Shown in pieces: positions 1-9,900 of a stretch of 64,000 nt of DNA. Each line of letters begins with the position of its first letter. Position 1 is the first letter of the stretch. The translations under genes and the position numbers were made by a program. Source of the stretch: Micromonospora sp. MA102 (GTDB lineage Bacteria > Actinomycetota > Actinomycetes > Mycobacteriales > Micromonosporaceae); contig NZ_JAMWEG010000021.1 in assembly GCF_025460765.1 (NCBI RefSeq), positions 1 to 64,000 on the forward strand. Reading direction: 5' to 3'. The notes beneath the pieces were generated by a model that was not told the DNA's origin, searched no databases, and saw nothing but the letters and a program-made list of their open reading frames with translations.

Positions 1-363
1 GCGGCCGCCGAAGCAAGTCACAGGGTGCTGTGGGCATTGCAGCGCGGCGAAACGCAGCAACGCCGGCGCCCGGCAGTGGGCTCACAGGGGGACAAGACAC
101 CGCGAGGCGTCGTCGACAAGCGCCGAACGGAGGCAGCCCGAGACACGGTGTGAGCTGGCGTCGAGCACCGCTCGCGCTGGTGGCGCGACAGCGCTCTAAG
201 TTCCGTTTCAACATTTGACGGTCGTCTTGGCTACCGTCGTAACCAACGGCCGATCACGGCCACTGTCAAGCATCAGGTGACGCGGATGGGCGGGTTCAAC
301 CGGTCAGCGCAACGAACTTGGCGGGTCGATGAGAATAGGTCGATTCGATCGAGGGAGTTGTGG
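1..363. other. No gene recognised
   Basis: I see no homologous reading frame, RNA gene or repeat here. Short open frames exist on both strands, but their translations are arginine- and alanine-rich and look like chance frames of GC-rich DNA. Confidence 0.5.
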
Positions 364-480
364 ATGGCGACTCACCTGACGGTGGAGCAACGGCAGTTGG
401 CGCGGCGGCTCAGCGCCCGGGGCCTGTCGTTGTGGGAGATCGGGCGGCAGGTCGGCTGTTCCCATGAGGTCGTGCGACGT
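364..480 (+). pseudogene. IS30-family transposase, N-terminal fragment
   Basis: The frame from the ATG at 364 begins MATHLTVEQRQLARRLSARG and continues LSLWEIGRQVGCSHEVVRR. This is the helix-turn-helix start of an IS30-type transposase as seen in many actinomycetes. After about 39 residues the similarity stops and the reading frame continues into unrelated sequence. No DDE catalytic domain follows, so this is a 5-prime remnant. A GAGGGAG stretch about 10 bases upstream could have been its ribosome binding site. It abuts the lexA fragment directly, so the break is a recombination junction. Confidence 0.7.
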
Positions 481-670
481 GCGCCAGCAGGCGGTCGCCG
501 AGAACGGCGACATCGTCGCAGCGACGATCGAGGGCGAGGCGACGGTCAAGGTCTACCGGTCCCGCCATGGTCGGATCGAGCTCGTCCCGCGAAATCCGCT
601 CTACGAGGTGATCTCCGCCGAACACGCGGTCATCTTGGGCAAGGTTGTCTGCGTGCTTCGGCGCGTCTAG
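477..670 (+). pseudogene. lexA: LexA repressor, C-terminal fragment
   Basis: The translation reads VRQQAVAENGDIVAATIEGE and goes on through ATVKVYR, NPLYE and ILGKVVCVLRRV to a stop at 670. This matches the end of the LexA S24 peptidase domain: the region after the catalytic serine, with the lysine of the ATVK motif retained. The DNA-binding domain, the cleavage site and the catalytic serine are absent, so it cannot work as a repressor. Its first codons sit directly against the IS30 remnant. A functional lexA must lie elsewhere in the genome. Confidence 0.7.
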
Positions 671-729
671 CGTCCGGCCAGCGTCTCATTGCGGGCGTCA
701 GCGTCGTCCTCGGTCTGAGGCGGTTCCAA

Positions 730-978
730 CTAGTCGGCGCGGCTGTCTGTGCAGGCCGTTTGGGCTAGGTCGCCCAATGGCACGCCGACGGCATGCGCGA
801 TGCCATGCAGGACGCCCATGGTGCAGTTGATGCGGCCTCCCTCAACCTCAACCAGCATCCGCCGCGAGACGCCGCTGCGCTCGGCGAGGCCCTCGAGGGT
901 GAGATTGGCCGCCTGTCTGGCTTTCGCGACCGCATGGCCGAGCGCCGCAAGATCCACGGGCGGCGGCGGCTCGATCAC
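730..978 (-). CDS. Small XRE-family helix-turn-helix protein, possibly truncated
   Basis: This is an 82-residue protein with a complete XRE/Cro-type helix-turn-helix at about residues 10-66, containing LTLEGLAERSGVSRRMLVEV and GVPLGDLA. Family members of this kind usually carry a cupin sensor domain after the helix-turn-helix. Here the protein ends about ten residues after it in a non-conserved tail, TACTDSRAD. The GTG start at 978 has no visible ribosome binding site and lies within a few bases of the trehalose synthase remnant, which points to a recombination junction. It may be a surviving small regulator or the 5-prime part of a longer gene. Confidence 0.5.
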   Translation of the reverse strand: MIEPPPPVDLAALGHAVAKARQAANLTLEGLAERSGVSRRMLVEVEGGRINCTMGVLHGIAHAVGVPLGDLAQTACTDSRAD

Positions 979-982
979 AAGA

Positions 983-1315
983 ATTCAGGCGCTGCTGGGC
1001 TGGTTCGAGCGGATGATCCGTACCCTGCGGGAGGCGCCGGAGATCGGCTCCGGCTCGACGACCCACATCGACGTGCCGATGCCGCCCGGGGTGCTCGCCC
1101 ACCGGGCCGACGGACCCACCGGCACGATGGTCTTCCTGCACAACCTCGGCAGCGAGGACGTCGAGGTGGACCTCAGCACGCTGGAGCCGGAGGCCGATCT
1201 GCCGATCGACGTGCTCACCGACCGGGGCTACGACGAGGTGGGCAAACTGGACCGGCTCGCGCTGGCCGGCCACGGCTACCGGTGGATCCGCCTCTGCCGG
1301 ACGCCGGCCGGCTGA
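983..1315 (+). pseudogene. treS: Trehalose synthase (maltose glucosyltransferase), C-terminal fragment
   Basis: The frame reads IQALLGWFERMIRTLREAPE followed by VLAHRADGPTGTMVFLHNL and ends GYRWIRLCRTPAG. This is the last 110 residues of the GH13 trehalose synthase/alpha-amylase family, whose C-terminal beta domain ends in YRWIRL. The full enzyme has over 550 residues, so the catalytic barrel is missing. No start codon or ribosome binding site accompanies the fragment. The 5-prime break lies at an EcoRI-like GAATTC at 981-986, at the edge of the XRE gene. Confidence 0.7.
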
Positions 1316-1334
1316 CCACCGCCGGTTCGCGTGC

Positions 1335-1392
1335 CGATCTAGGGCAGATCGTTGCTGGATGATCTCTGATCACCACGATCTGCCCTAGATCG
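1335..1392. terminator. Perfect 18-bp inverted repeat between convergent ends
   Basis: CGATCTAGGGCAGATCGT at 1335-1352 is repeated in inverted orientation at 1375-1392, separated by 22 bases. It lies between the end of the trehalose synthase remnant and the end of the minus-strand peptidase, so it could terminate transcription from both sides. There is no T-run on either side. It could also be a remnant of a mobile element end. Confidence 0.45.
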
Positions 1393-1416
1393 ACTCGGCG
1401 GAGGGGAGCGGAGCGG

Positions 1417-4400
1417 TTAGCGCACGCTGAAGGCGCGGATCACGGTCTGGTCGACCGAGTTGCCCGAGCGGTCTGTGGCGCTGGCGCGCAGCGACGCGTA
1501 GGCCGCGCCCTTCGGTGCCTGCAGGTGCGCGGTCCAGGCGCCACCCGGTGCACCGTCGAGCGTCTGCTTCTGCCAGTGCCGGCCGTCGTCGTACGACACC
1601 TCCAGCGTGATCGGCCCGATCCCGCCGCCGACGGCGCCGGGCAGGTGCCCGGCGGTGACGGTCAGGTCGCTCCGGCCCTTCGCGGTGCCGGCGGCGTCGG
1701 TGTCGACGGCGTAGTCGAGCTGGAGCAGCGGCAGCACGCTCGACTCCACTCCCGCGGCCGGCGCCGCCGACCGGAACCGCCACTGCGTCTGGGTGCTGGT
1801 GGAGTACCGACCGGCGGCCGGCTCCTGCGAGGTCTTGACGACCAGCCGGTACGGCAGGTCACCCGCGCCCGGCGCGGTGCCGCTGATCCACGTGCTGCTG
1901 CCCTGGCCGAGCAGCGTGTCCCCCTGGTAGAGCTCGTTGGTCTGCGTGGCCCCGTTCAGCGCCATGCCGACGTGGTCGTCGCCGCCCCAACCGGGCACGT
2001 CCAGGTTCAGGCTGTCACCCGACCGGGTAGGCAGCTTGAAGTTGTTGTTCAGGTGGGGCCGCTCGATCGGCTCGAAGAACTGCTCCGCGCCGCTGCTGCC
2101 GGCCCGGTAGTTGGTCCGCGTGTCGATCTGGTACGTGCCGGATTCCAGGTACGCCTCCTGACCCCACTGGTACAGGCCGCCGGTGGACACCCAGTCGGTG
2201 CGGACCGGCGCGAGCGGCCGGTTGCTGGTCCGGCCGATGCCCCAGTCCGAGTACGACGGCCAGTCGAAGCGGAACTCGCCACCCCGGGTCTGCGGGGTCG
2301 GGGCGCCAAAGCCCACGTCGATCCGGGCCAGCGTTTTCCTGCTCTCGGTCCGGGTCAGCTCACGCGGGATCCGGTTGTGGTAGCCCTGGGCCAGGTCGTA
2401 CACGTAGTCGGCGACCGGCTGCGACGCCACCTCGAGCGTCGTCGACCCGCGCTGGATCCGCTGGATAAGCGCCTCGCCCTCGTCCATGCTGAGCAGCGCC
2501 ACCTCGATCGGGGTGGGGGTGAAGAAGTCGACCCCGTAGTTGCGTACCTGGCGCCATGGACGGTCGTTCACCACCAGCATCAGCTTCGCTCCGGCGGCGG
2601 TCGCCGCGGCGGCCTGCTCGGAGTCGCCGACCTCCCCATTGTGCCGGACCACGACCACCTTGCCGCGGGCGTCGAGCGTGGCGTAGTCGCCCGCCGCACC
2701 GTTGCCGGCGTACACGGCCGGCAGCGTCCACCGGCCCTTCGGCAGCTGGGTGGTGCCCTCCTGGCGGACCACGTCGTCGAAGTCGACGGTCGTGGTGCCG
2801 ACGCTGAGCACCGGCTGTTCCCGCCGCCAGCGGGCACCGACGTAGAAGTCGCCGTGCGTGACGTCGTGGCTGGTCGGCTGCGCCCAGAGGCTGTCGTAGA
2901 AGACGGCGCCCTCGATGAACGAGCGCCACCGGCCGTCACCCTCGGACCGGTAGTAGTCCAGCCGGGCGAACGTGTCGGAGGTCGGCTGCGGCACCAGCGA
3001 CTGGACCTGCCGGGCCGCCGTGCCGTCCAGCCGCACGGTGGTGTCGGCGCGCAGGTCGATGTCCGGGTCGCCCAGCAGGGCCAGGCCCAGCGAGTTCGGC
3101 CCGTGGCTGCCGGTGACGTTGAGGAAGCTCATCGCCGAGTAGACGCCTTCGGGCAGGTTCAGCTGCAGCGTGCCGTCGGGGTCGGTGTTGACGAAGGCCG
3201 GCTCGTAGCTGCCCGGCTGACCCAGCTCGATCGTGCCAGCGGCCGGCCGACCGGCGCGGTCGGTCAGTTCCATCCGGAGCTGGTGGTACGGGGTGAACGT
3301 GCCCACGCCGATCGCGGTGCGGGTCAGCACGACCCGGTCCGGGCCGGTCGCGACGACCTGCCCGGTGTACCGGCTGCCGGCGCTGGCCCGGGAGGTGTCC
3401 GTGGTCAGGGTGACGGCGGCGGTGCCGTGCGCGGGTACGGTCAGCCGCGCCGCGGACAGACCGAACAGCCCGGCCGGCGCGGACGCGGCGTCCACCGCCA
3501 CGTCCAACGTGATCGGCTGCCCGGTCGTGTTGGTGTACGTCACCGGGTGCGTGGTGGCGGCCGCCTCCGCGGGCTCGTGGCGCACGGCAGTGTAAACGGT
3601 GCCGGTGGCGACGATCGGGGCGCGTACCGCCGCGGCGACGTCGACCCGGCCGGTGCCGGCCTGGTACGCGTCGTACTGCGGGGTGGCCCTGGTCGTGCTG
3701 ACCAGGGCGTCCTTGAGCTGCTGGCCGGTCCAGTCCGGGTGCTTCGCAGCGAGCAGAGCGGCGGCGCCGGCCACGTGCGGCGCGGCCATCGAGGTGCCGT
3801 CATGCTTCTCGTATGCGCCCTCACCGGGCGCGTACTGCGAGCGGGCCGCCAGCACGCCGACGCCCGGAGCGGTCAGCTCCGGCTTGATCGCCTCGTCGCT
3901 GATCCGTGGCCCCTGGCTGGAGAAGTAGGCGAGCTGGTCGCCGGAGTCGACCGCACCGACGGTCAGCGCGGCGTCCGCGGCGCCCGGGGCGGTCACGGTG
4001 CCCGGCGCGCCGAGGTTGCCGGCGGAGACGACGAACAGGGCGCCGGTCTCCGCGCTGAGCGTGTTGACCGCCTGGCTGATCGGGTCGGTTCCGTCGGTCG
4101 GCTGGCTCGAGCCCAGGCTCATGTTGATGACCGTGGCGTCGGCGTCCCGGGCCGCCCACTCCATGCCGGCGAGGATCCAGGAGTCCAGCCCGTACCCGTC
4201 GTCGCTGAGCACCTTGCCGATGGCGAGCCGGGCGTCCGGGGCGACGCCCTTCTCCCGCCCATCGGAGGCGGCGCCGGTGCCGGCGATGGTGGACGCGACG
4301 TGGGTTCCGTGGCCGATCCGGTCGGCGAGGTCCGCACCGGGTACGAACACGGCCGACTCGGCGATCCGGTCGGCCAGGTCGGGGTGACCGGAGTCGATGC

Positions 4401-5160
4401 CCGTGTCCAGCACGCCGACGCGTACGCCCGCGCCGGTGTCGCCGCCGGCCCACACCTCGGGGGCGCCGATCTGCGCGGTGGTGTCGGCGAGGTCGGCGTG
4501 TACCCGCCCGTCGAGCCAGATCTTAGCGATCCCGCCGCCGAAGCGTCCGGTGCCGCCGGAGGCCCCCACGGTCGACTTCGCCGTGGCGGTGACAGCGGCC
4601 CAAAACTTGTCGGCCTGGACGCGGTCTTCGTTCAGCGCGGCGCCCTTGATGCTGCTCAAGGTGCGGGTGCGGGTCGCCCCGGTCGGTACGGCGGCGCTCC
4701 GCAGCCCCGCCGCCGCGTCGGCATACGAGACGATCAGCGGCAGGTGGTCCACGTGTGCGTCGTCGTACCCGTCGGCGATCAGTCCGGTGACATTGAACAG
4801 TCGCTTGTCCAGCGTGCCGGCGGCCAGGTAGGGGAGCACGGACTGCGGGTAGACGTACAGGTCGTTGCCGGCCTCCACCACCCGTACCTGGGTCGGAGCG
4901 CCGTCCGGGCGGCGGGCGTCGACGGTGCCGCCGTTCGCGTCGCGCCGGGTGGTGATCACGTCGCCGGTGATCAGCGTGACCGACCGGGTTCCGGGTGGGG
5001 TGGGCAGGTCGCTCGTCGGTGCGGCGGGGGCCGCGGCTGTCCGGCCGGGCTGAGCCGCCGGGTCGGAAGCGGCGGCCATGGCTGGTGAGCCTCCGGTCGC
5101 CGCCAGAACCGCGGAGACCACGGCGGCGAGCCGGGCTCCACGGGGACGGGGGAACTTCAC
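1417..5160 (-). CDS. Secreted S8 (subtilisin-like) serine peptidase 1
   Basis: This is a 1247-residue exported protease. I place the start at the GTG at 5160, because it has AAGGA 8 bases upstream and is followed at once by a signal peptide (KFPRPRGARLAAVVSAVLAA through AMAA). The subtilase domain has its aspartate near residue 252 (VGVLDTGID), its histidine near 287 (GHGTHVAST), the oxyanion asparagine near 382 (SAGN) and its serine near 457 (GTSMAAPHVAG). A protease-associated-like segment lies near 825-870 and a beta-rich C-terminal module (SYDDGRHWQ) ends the protein. It is divergent from two paralogs at 6908 and 10323. It probably degrades extracellular protein; the substrate is unknown. 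An in-frame extension upstream to 5469 lacks a signal peptide and I reject it. Confidence 0.92.
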   Translation of the reverse strand: MKFPRPRGARLAAVVSAVLAATGGSPAMAAASDPAAQPGRTAAAPAAPTSDLPTPPGTRSVTLITGDVITTRRDANGGTVDARRPDGAPTQVRVVEAGNDLYVYPQSVLPYLAAGTLDKRLFNVTGLIADGYDDAHVDHLPLIVSYADAAAGLRSAAVPTGATRTRTLSSIKGAALNEDRVQADKFWAAVTATAKSTVGASGGTGRFGGGIAKIWLDGRVHADLADTTAQIGAPEVWAGGDTGAGVRVGVLDTGIDSGHPDLADRIAESAVFVPGADLADRIGHGTHVASTIAGTGAASDGREKGVAPDARLAIGKVLSDDGYGLDSWILAGMEWAARDADATVINMSLGSSQPTDGTDPISQAVNTLSAETGALFVVSAGNLGAPGTVTAPGAADAALTVGAVDSGDQLAYFSSQGPRISDEAIKPELTAPGVGVLAARSQYAPGEGAYEKHDGTSMAAPHVAGAAALLAAKHPDWTGQQLKDALVSTTRATPQYDAYQAGTGRVDVAAAVRAPIVATGTVYTAVRHEPAEAAATTHPVTYTNTTGQPITLDVAVDAASAPAGLFGLSAARLTVPAHGTAAVTLTTDTSRASAGSRYTGQVVATGPDRVVLTRTAIGVGTFTPYHQLRMELTDRAGRPAAGTIELGQPGSYEPAFVNTDPDGTLQLNLPEGVYSAMSFLNVTGSHGPNSLGLALLGDPDIDLRADTTVRLDGTAARQVQSLVPQPTSDTFARLDYYRSEGDGRWRSFIEGAVFYDSLWAQPTSHDVTHGDFYVGARWRREQPVLSVGTTTVDFDDVVRQEGTTQLPKGRWTLPAVYAGNGAAGDYATLDARGKVVVVRHNGEVGDSEQAAAATAAGAKLMLVVNDRPWRQVRNYGVDFFTPTPIEVALLSMDEGEALIQRIQRGSTTLEVASQPVADYVYDLAQGYHNRIPRELTRTESRKTLARIDVGFGAPTPQTRGGEFRFDWPSYSDWGIGRTSNRPLAPVRTDWVSTGGLYQWGQEAYLESGTYQIDTRTNYRAGSSGAEQFFEPIERPHLNNNFKLPTRSGDSLNLDVPGWGGDDHVGMALNGATQTNELYQGDTLLGQGSSTWISGTAPGAGDLPYRLVVKTSQEPAAGRYSTSTQTQWRFRSAAPAAGVESSVLPLLQLDYAVDTDAAGTAKGRSDLTVTAGHLPGAVGGGIGPITLEVSYDDGRHWQKQTLDGAPGGAWTAHLQAPKGAAYASLRASATDRSGNSVDQTVIRAFSVR

Positions 5161-5632
5161 TTGTGTCGTCCTTGCCTCGTCTACTGCTCCAGTCGCCGCC
5201 TGAGGGGACGGCGCCGCCTCCGGATGCCACTGGCCGAAGTGGTTGTCACCGGGCAAGGGCATCGATCGGAGGACCGGACGAGACCGTACGCCGACAAGAT
5301 CCTTTCGTATAGGAGAACTTCCTGAGCGCGGGTTAAGCTCCTTCGATCGAGCCCGAGCTGGCCCTGCGTGAGTCCCACCCGGTGCTCCTCCCGCCTGGGC
5401 TACAGACGAAAAGAGGGCCGGGCCGACCAGGTGTCCAACGTCAACCGAGGCCGCCGTGTCAACCATCAACCGGCGCAGGACAGGCCTTGGGTTGGCCTGT
5501 CGGGTCTCAGGACCTGCGTGACTGATCAGTCTCGGGACGTGGGTGACACGTCCGGCTAGACGATCTTCGGGTCAGGGTAACCGCTTTGGAGGTCGGACGG
5601 CTGGTTCGTAGCGCCCTAGGATCGGCGCGTGC
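5161..5632. other. Upstream region of the minus-strand peptidase; no gene
   Basis: This stretch of about 470 bases lies between the peptidase start and the left end of the IS6 element. It must contain the peptidase promoter, but I cannot assign -35 and -10 boxes with confidence. I see no coding region of its own. Confidence 0.4.
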
Positions 5633-6450
5633 GGTGCCGTTGCATTATCTGATCGAGAGACGCGTCACGCCCGGGTCGGTCCCGGTCAGATGGCCCGGGC
5701 GAGTTCGCTGAACGCCGAAGCGACTCGGAACTTGGGCTGACTGTCGAGCCCGAGTTCGTAGTGTCCGCGGCGGAGGTTCTGGATGAATGCGTGTCCGGCG
5801 ATGATCACTTGTGCGGTCTGGTCGGTCCGGAGCCCGCGCATCGGTCGTAACCGGTGCTTGAGCTGACTGTGGTCGGCCTCGATCGGATTGTTGGCGTGCT
5901 GCTCGACGTGGTGCCACGCCGAGGGGAATAGGTCGTCGAGCACGGCGGGGTAGACCGGGGCGGCGTCGGTAACGACCTCGGTAGGCGTCACCTTCAGCAT
6001 CCGCAGCGCCCGCTGGAAGAACCGCCGGGCCGCGGCGGCATCACGGCGGGCCGAGACGAGCACGTCGATGACCTGCCCGTATTGGTCGATCGCCCGGTAG
6101 ACGTACCGCCACACCCCGTTGACCTTCACATACGTCTCGTCGACGAACCACCGATCACCCGGCGAGCGGCGAGCGAACCGGGCGGCGTCGGCCAGCAGCG
6201 GGGTGAACCGTTGCACCCATCGGAAGACGGTGACGTGGTCAACCTCGACACCGCGCCCAACCAGGAGTTCCTCCACGCCCGGTAGGAGAGGTTGTAGCGC
6301 AGGTACCAGCGGACCGCGACGACAATCACCTCTGCGGGGAACCGGAACCCGGTGATCGCCGACTTCGGCGGCGACCAGGGACGACGAGGACTCGACCGCT
6401 TTACACGTCAAGCCTGCCTCGATCGCTCGACACGGGCAACGCAACAGACC
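5633..6450 (-). mobile_element. IS6-family insertion sequence, frameshifted
   Basis: The element is about 818 bp, the usual size for IS6. Its ends are imperfect inverted repeats: GGTGCCGTTGCATTAT at 5633-5648 and, read on the minus strand from 6450, GGTCTGTTGCGTTGCC. Both share the GGT...GTTGC core typical of the family. No flanking 8-bp duplication was found, so the element may have been rearranged after insertion. It contains one transposase gene, which is broken. Confidence 0.7.
5686..6372 (-). pseudogene. IS6-family transposase with one-base deletion
   Basis: The C-terminal two thirds are intact: the catalytic domain begins with DRWFVDETYVKVNGVWRYVY, continues VVTDAAPVYP and NNPIEADHSQLKHRLRPMRG, and gives the aspartate, aspartate and glutamate of a DDE enzyme. 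The N-terminal part, ITGFRFPAEVIVVAVRWYLR, lies in another frame. The join falls within codons for SYR and VEELL near 6276-6281. Relatives read SYRDVEELL, so loss of the A of the GAC codon explains the shift. I see no slippery heptamer that would suggest programmed frameshifting. Transposition activity is therefore unlikely. Confidence 0.75.
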
Positions 6451-6907
6451 CTCGCCACGTTGTAGCCGTGTGGCGCCAGCAACGACACGGTGCCTGACCG
6501 GGCGGGCGGCCCGGCGCCTCGGTCGATCAGCTCAAGTGCCTCAAGTGCGTAACCTTGCGGGCTCCGGGCGGTCACCTCGTGTGCGTCATCCCGTGTCACA
6601 GCGATCCGGCGACCTTCGAGCGTCTTTCCCAGGCGTGGGAGTAGATGCCCGGATCACGGGTTGATCACGGTGCCGTCGACGACGACGACGGCAGGCCGGT
6701 GAGCCACGACCGCGGCCGGAGTGGACGGTGGTGACGCACTTTTGCCATGTCTCATGTGTGCCACGGAGTGATCTGGCCCCAGGTGGTGCCGACTGTGACA
6801 CTCGGCCAAGCTCGCTTCCACGATCATCCGGGAGACCGCGGTCGGGAGGAGGGCCCTGTAGTGGGGTCGCCGCAGGCTCAAGGGCGGCCGAGTGAAGAAG
6901 TGAGCCC
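6451..6907. other. Intergenic region with possible transposase trace
   Basis: I find no gene in these 457 bases. On the minus strand around 6660-6720 a frame reads AHRPAVVVVDGTVINP, which vaguely resembles the first catalytic motif of IS5-type transposases, but the match is too short to call. The promoter of the peptidase at 6908 should lie near the right-hand end. Confidence 0.3.
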
Positions 6908-9900
6908 ATGTCTGTGCGACTTTCCCGGCCACAACGGCGTGCTGCCCTGGCGGTGGTGTCCGGCGTCCTCGCGGTGGGGCTCGCGGCCCTGCCCCTGCCG
7001 CCGGCGCTAGCCTCGCCGCAACCAGCCACCGCGCCCGGCCCGACGCACCAAAGCCCCGAACATCACACGATCACACTCGTCACGGGCGACACGGTGTCCG
7101 TCACTCGCGGACCAAAGGGCATCACCTCGTACAGCATCACCCCTGGCCCCGGCCGCGAGGACGTGACGTTCCTGACCCGATCGTCCGGCGACGGGAGCGT
7201 CTCCGTCATCCCCTCCGACGCGCTGAAGCTGCTCTCCGCTGACCGGCTGGACCCCCAGCTGTTCGACCTGGGCGCGCTGATCGACAGCGCGCCCGACGGC
7301 GGTGGCGAGCTGCCGCTGATCGCCCAGTACGCGAAGGCGACCACGTCCGGGCCCGCCGACCGGGTGCGGGGCGTGCTCGCCGACAACGCCCGGACCACTC
7401 TCGCCCTGCCCCGGCTCGGGCTGAACGCGATGCGCGTCCCCACGGACGACACCGGACGCATGTGGCGTGCGGTCACCGGTGGGGAGAGGGCCGCTCAGAG
7501 TCTGCATGCTGGCCTTGGCAAGCTCTGGCTAGACCGCAGGATGAAGGTCTCACTGGAGCGCAGCGTGCCCCAGATCGGCGCGCCGACCGCCTGGCAGGCC
7601 GGGCTCACCGGGACCGGTGTCACCGTCGCCGTTCTGGACACCGGCTACGACCTCGACCACCCGGATCTGAAGGACGTGGTCGTCGCGTCCGCCGACTTCG
7701 TCGGCGAGGGCACGGTGGACGACCACGTCGGGCACGGCACCCATGTGTCCTCGACCATCGCGGGCAGCGGAGCGGCCTCGGACGGGCTGCGCAAGGGTGT
7801 GGCGCCCGGCGCGAAGCTGGCCGAGGGCAAGGTGTGCACCGAGGACGGCTGCCCCTGGTCGGCGATCCTCGCCGGGATGCAGTGGGCGGCCAACGAGGTG
7901 CACGCGAAGGTCATCAACATGAGCCTCGGCGGGCTCGACACCCCCGGCATCGACCCGCTCGAGGCTGCCGTGAACGACCTGTCGGCCCAGACCGGAGCGC
8001 TCTTCGTCATCGCGGCCGGCAACAACGGCTGCCGGTACGGCGCGCGCCCGGTCGGCTCGCCCAGCACCGCCGACGCGGCGCTGAGCGTGGCAGCCGTCAG
8101 CAGCGCCGACTTCATCGCCGACTTCTCCAGCTGCGGTCCGCGCGTGATCGACAACGCGCTGAAGCCGGAGATCAGCGCGCCCGGGGTGGGCATCGTCGCG
8201 GCCGTCCCCGGCGGAGGCTACGGGACCTCCAGCGGCACGTCGATGGCCGCCCCGCACGTCACCGGCGCGGCGGCGATCCTGGCCCAGCAGCATCCGGACT
8301 GGACCGGGGAGCAGCTGAAGTCCGGCCTCATGAGCAGCGCCTCCCAGCCCCAATGGGAGAGCATGCCATCACCCCGGTACGGGGCCGGCCGCGTCGACGT
8401 GGCGCGGGCGATCGCCGCTCAGGTCACGCCGAGCGCCGGTGCTCTCAACATCAACCAGCCCTGGCCACGCCCCACGCAGGGCGTCACCCGCACGGTCAGC
8501 TACCGCAACGCCGGGACCGAGCCGGTCGTCCTCGACCTGGCCGTCTCGTCGATCCCGGCCGCGCTTGTCACGCTGAGCACCCAGCGGTTGACGGTGCCCG
8601 CCGGCGACAGCGCCTCGGTGACACTCACTGTCGGCAACGAGGGCGAGGCGGAGGCGTACCACCTCGGCGCCCTCACCGCCACCGTCGACGGCACCCCGAT
8701 GGCCCGGACCGCGCTGAGCTACCACCAGGACGCGCGGTACGACGTGTCGGTGGAGCTGGTCAACCGGCTCGGCGCACCCGCCGAGGGCAGTGTGGCCGCG
8801 GTGAACGGCGACACCGGCGCGGTGACGTACTTGACGGTCAACGGAGGCACGGCCCGGGGAATGCTGCCCACCGGCCGGCACTACCTGCTGACCACGGTGT
8901 ATCCGGGTGGACCGGAGGACATCGCCTTCACCTACGGCATCGTGCCGGTCACGGTCACCGACAACACGGCCGTCCTGCCGGTACGGGTCGACGCCCGCCG
9001 CGGCAAGCAGGTTCGGCTCGAGGTCTCCGACCGCTCGGCCGAGCATGTCGTCACGTCCGTGGACCTGACCCTCGACGTCGCGGGTACCCGGATGGCGCAC
9101 GGCGGCTCCTTCGGTGTGCAGGGCGCGAGCTACGTGCTCCCGGTCGAGGATCCGGCCGTCACCTACGGCGCCCGGGCGGTCTTCGACAAGAAGGGATCGA
9201 GCGAGCAGTCGCCGAGCCCCTACCACTACCGCATCGCCGACACCCGCGCCGGCATCCCCACCGATCCGGTACGCACCGTGGCCAGGGAGGACCTCGCCCG
9301 GGTCGTCATGGACTACAAGGCCCCCGGCGTCGCCTCCAGCGGCTCCGCCGCCGTCGGCATGAGCACCGACAGCAGCCTTCCCACGCTCACCGTCGAAGGG
9401 CCGGTCACCTTCCCGTCGACGGTCATCGACTACCGGGCGCCGGGGCGGTACGAAAGCGAGATCCGCATCGGCGACAACTGGATCACGGCACCGGCCCGGA
9501 CCGTCAGCCTGGCAGACGCCGGCCGGGAGACCTGGAACAACGCGATCCTCGGGCCGACGCTGGACAGCACCACCGGGTTGAACGGCGACGGCTTCATGTC
9601 GATCCCCGACATCCCGTGGTTCGTCGACGCCGAGACGCACGACTTCGCGTACACCCCCGCGTCCGGCACCCTGACGCTGAAGCGGGAGGGGGAGCAGGTC
9701 GCGCAGTGGCAGGCCGGCCAGTGGGGTTACGCCTACGGGCTGCCCGTGGAGAAGGCCACGTACACCCTGCAGGCCAGCGTCACCCGGTCGGTGCCGTTCG
9801 CCACCCTGTCCAGCCGGATCGACGCCGAGTGGCGGTTCACCGCGGCAGGCACCACCGAGTGGGTGGCCAACCCGCTCATGGTGCCCCGCCTGGCCGCCGT

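Noticed and set aside
1525..5088. 1187-codon open frame on the plus strand
   Set aside because: It is antisense to the first S8 peptidase, with low-complexity translation and no homology signs.
5161..5469. N-terminal extension of the first S8 peptidase
   Set aside because: The extension has no homology and would hide the signal peptide; the GTG at 5160 has a proper ribosome site.
6270..6290. Programmed frameshift in the IS6 transposase
   Set aside because: No slippery heptamer or downstream structure is evident, and IS6 transposases are normally made from one frame. A one-base deletion explains it better.
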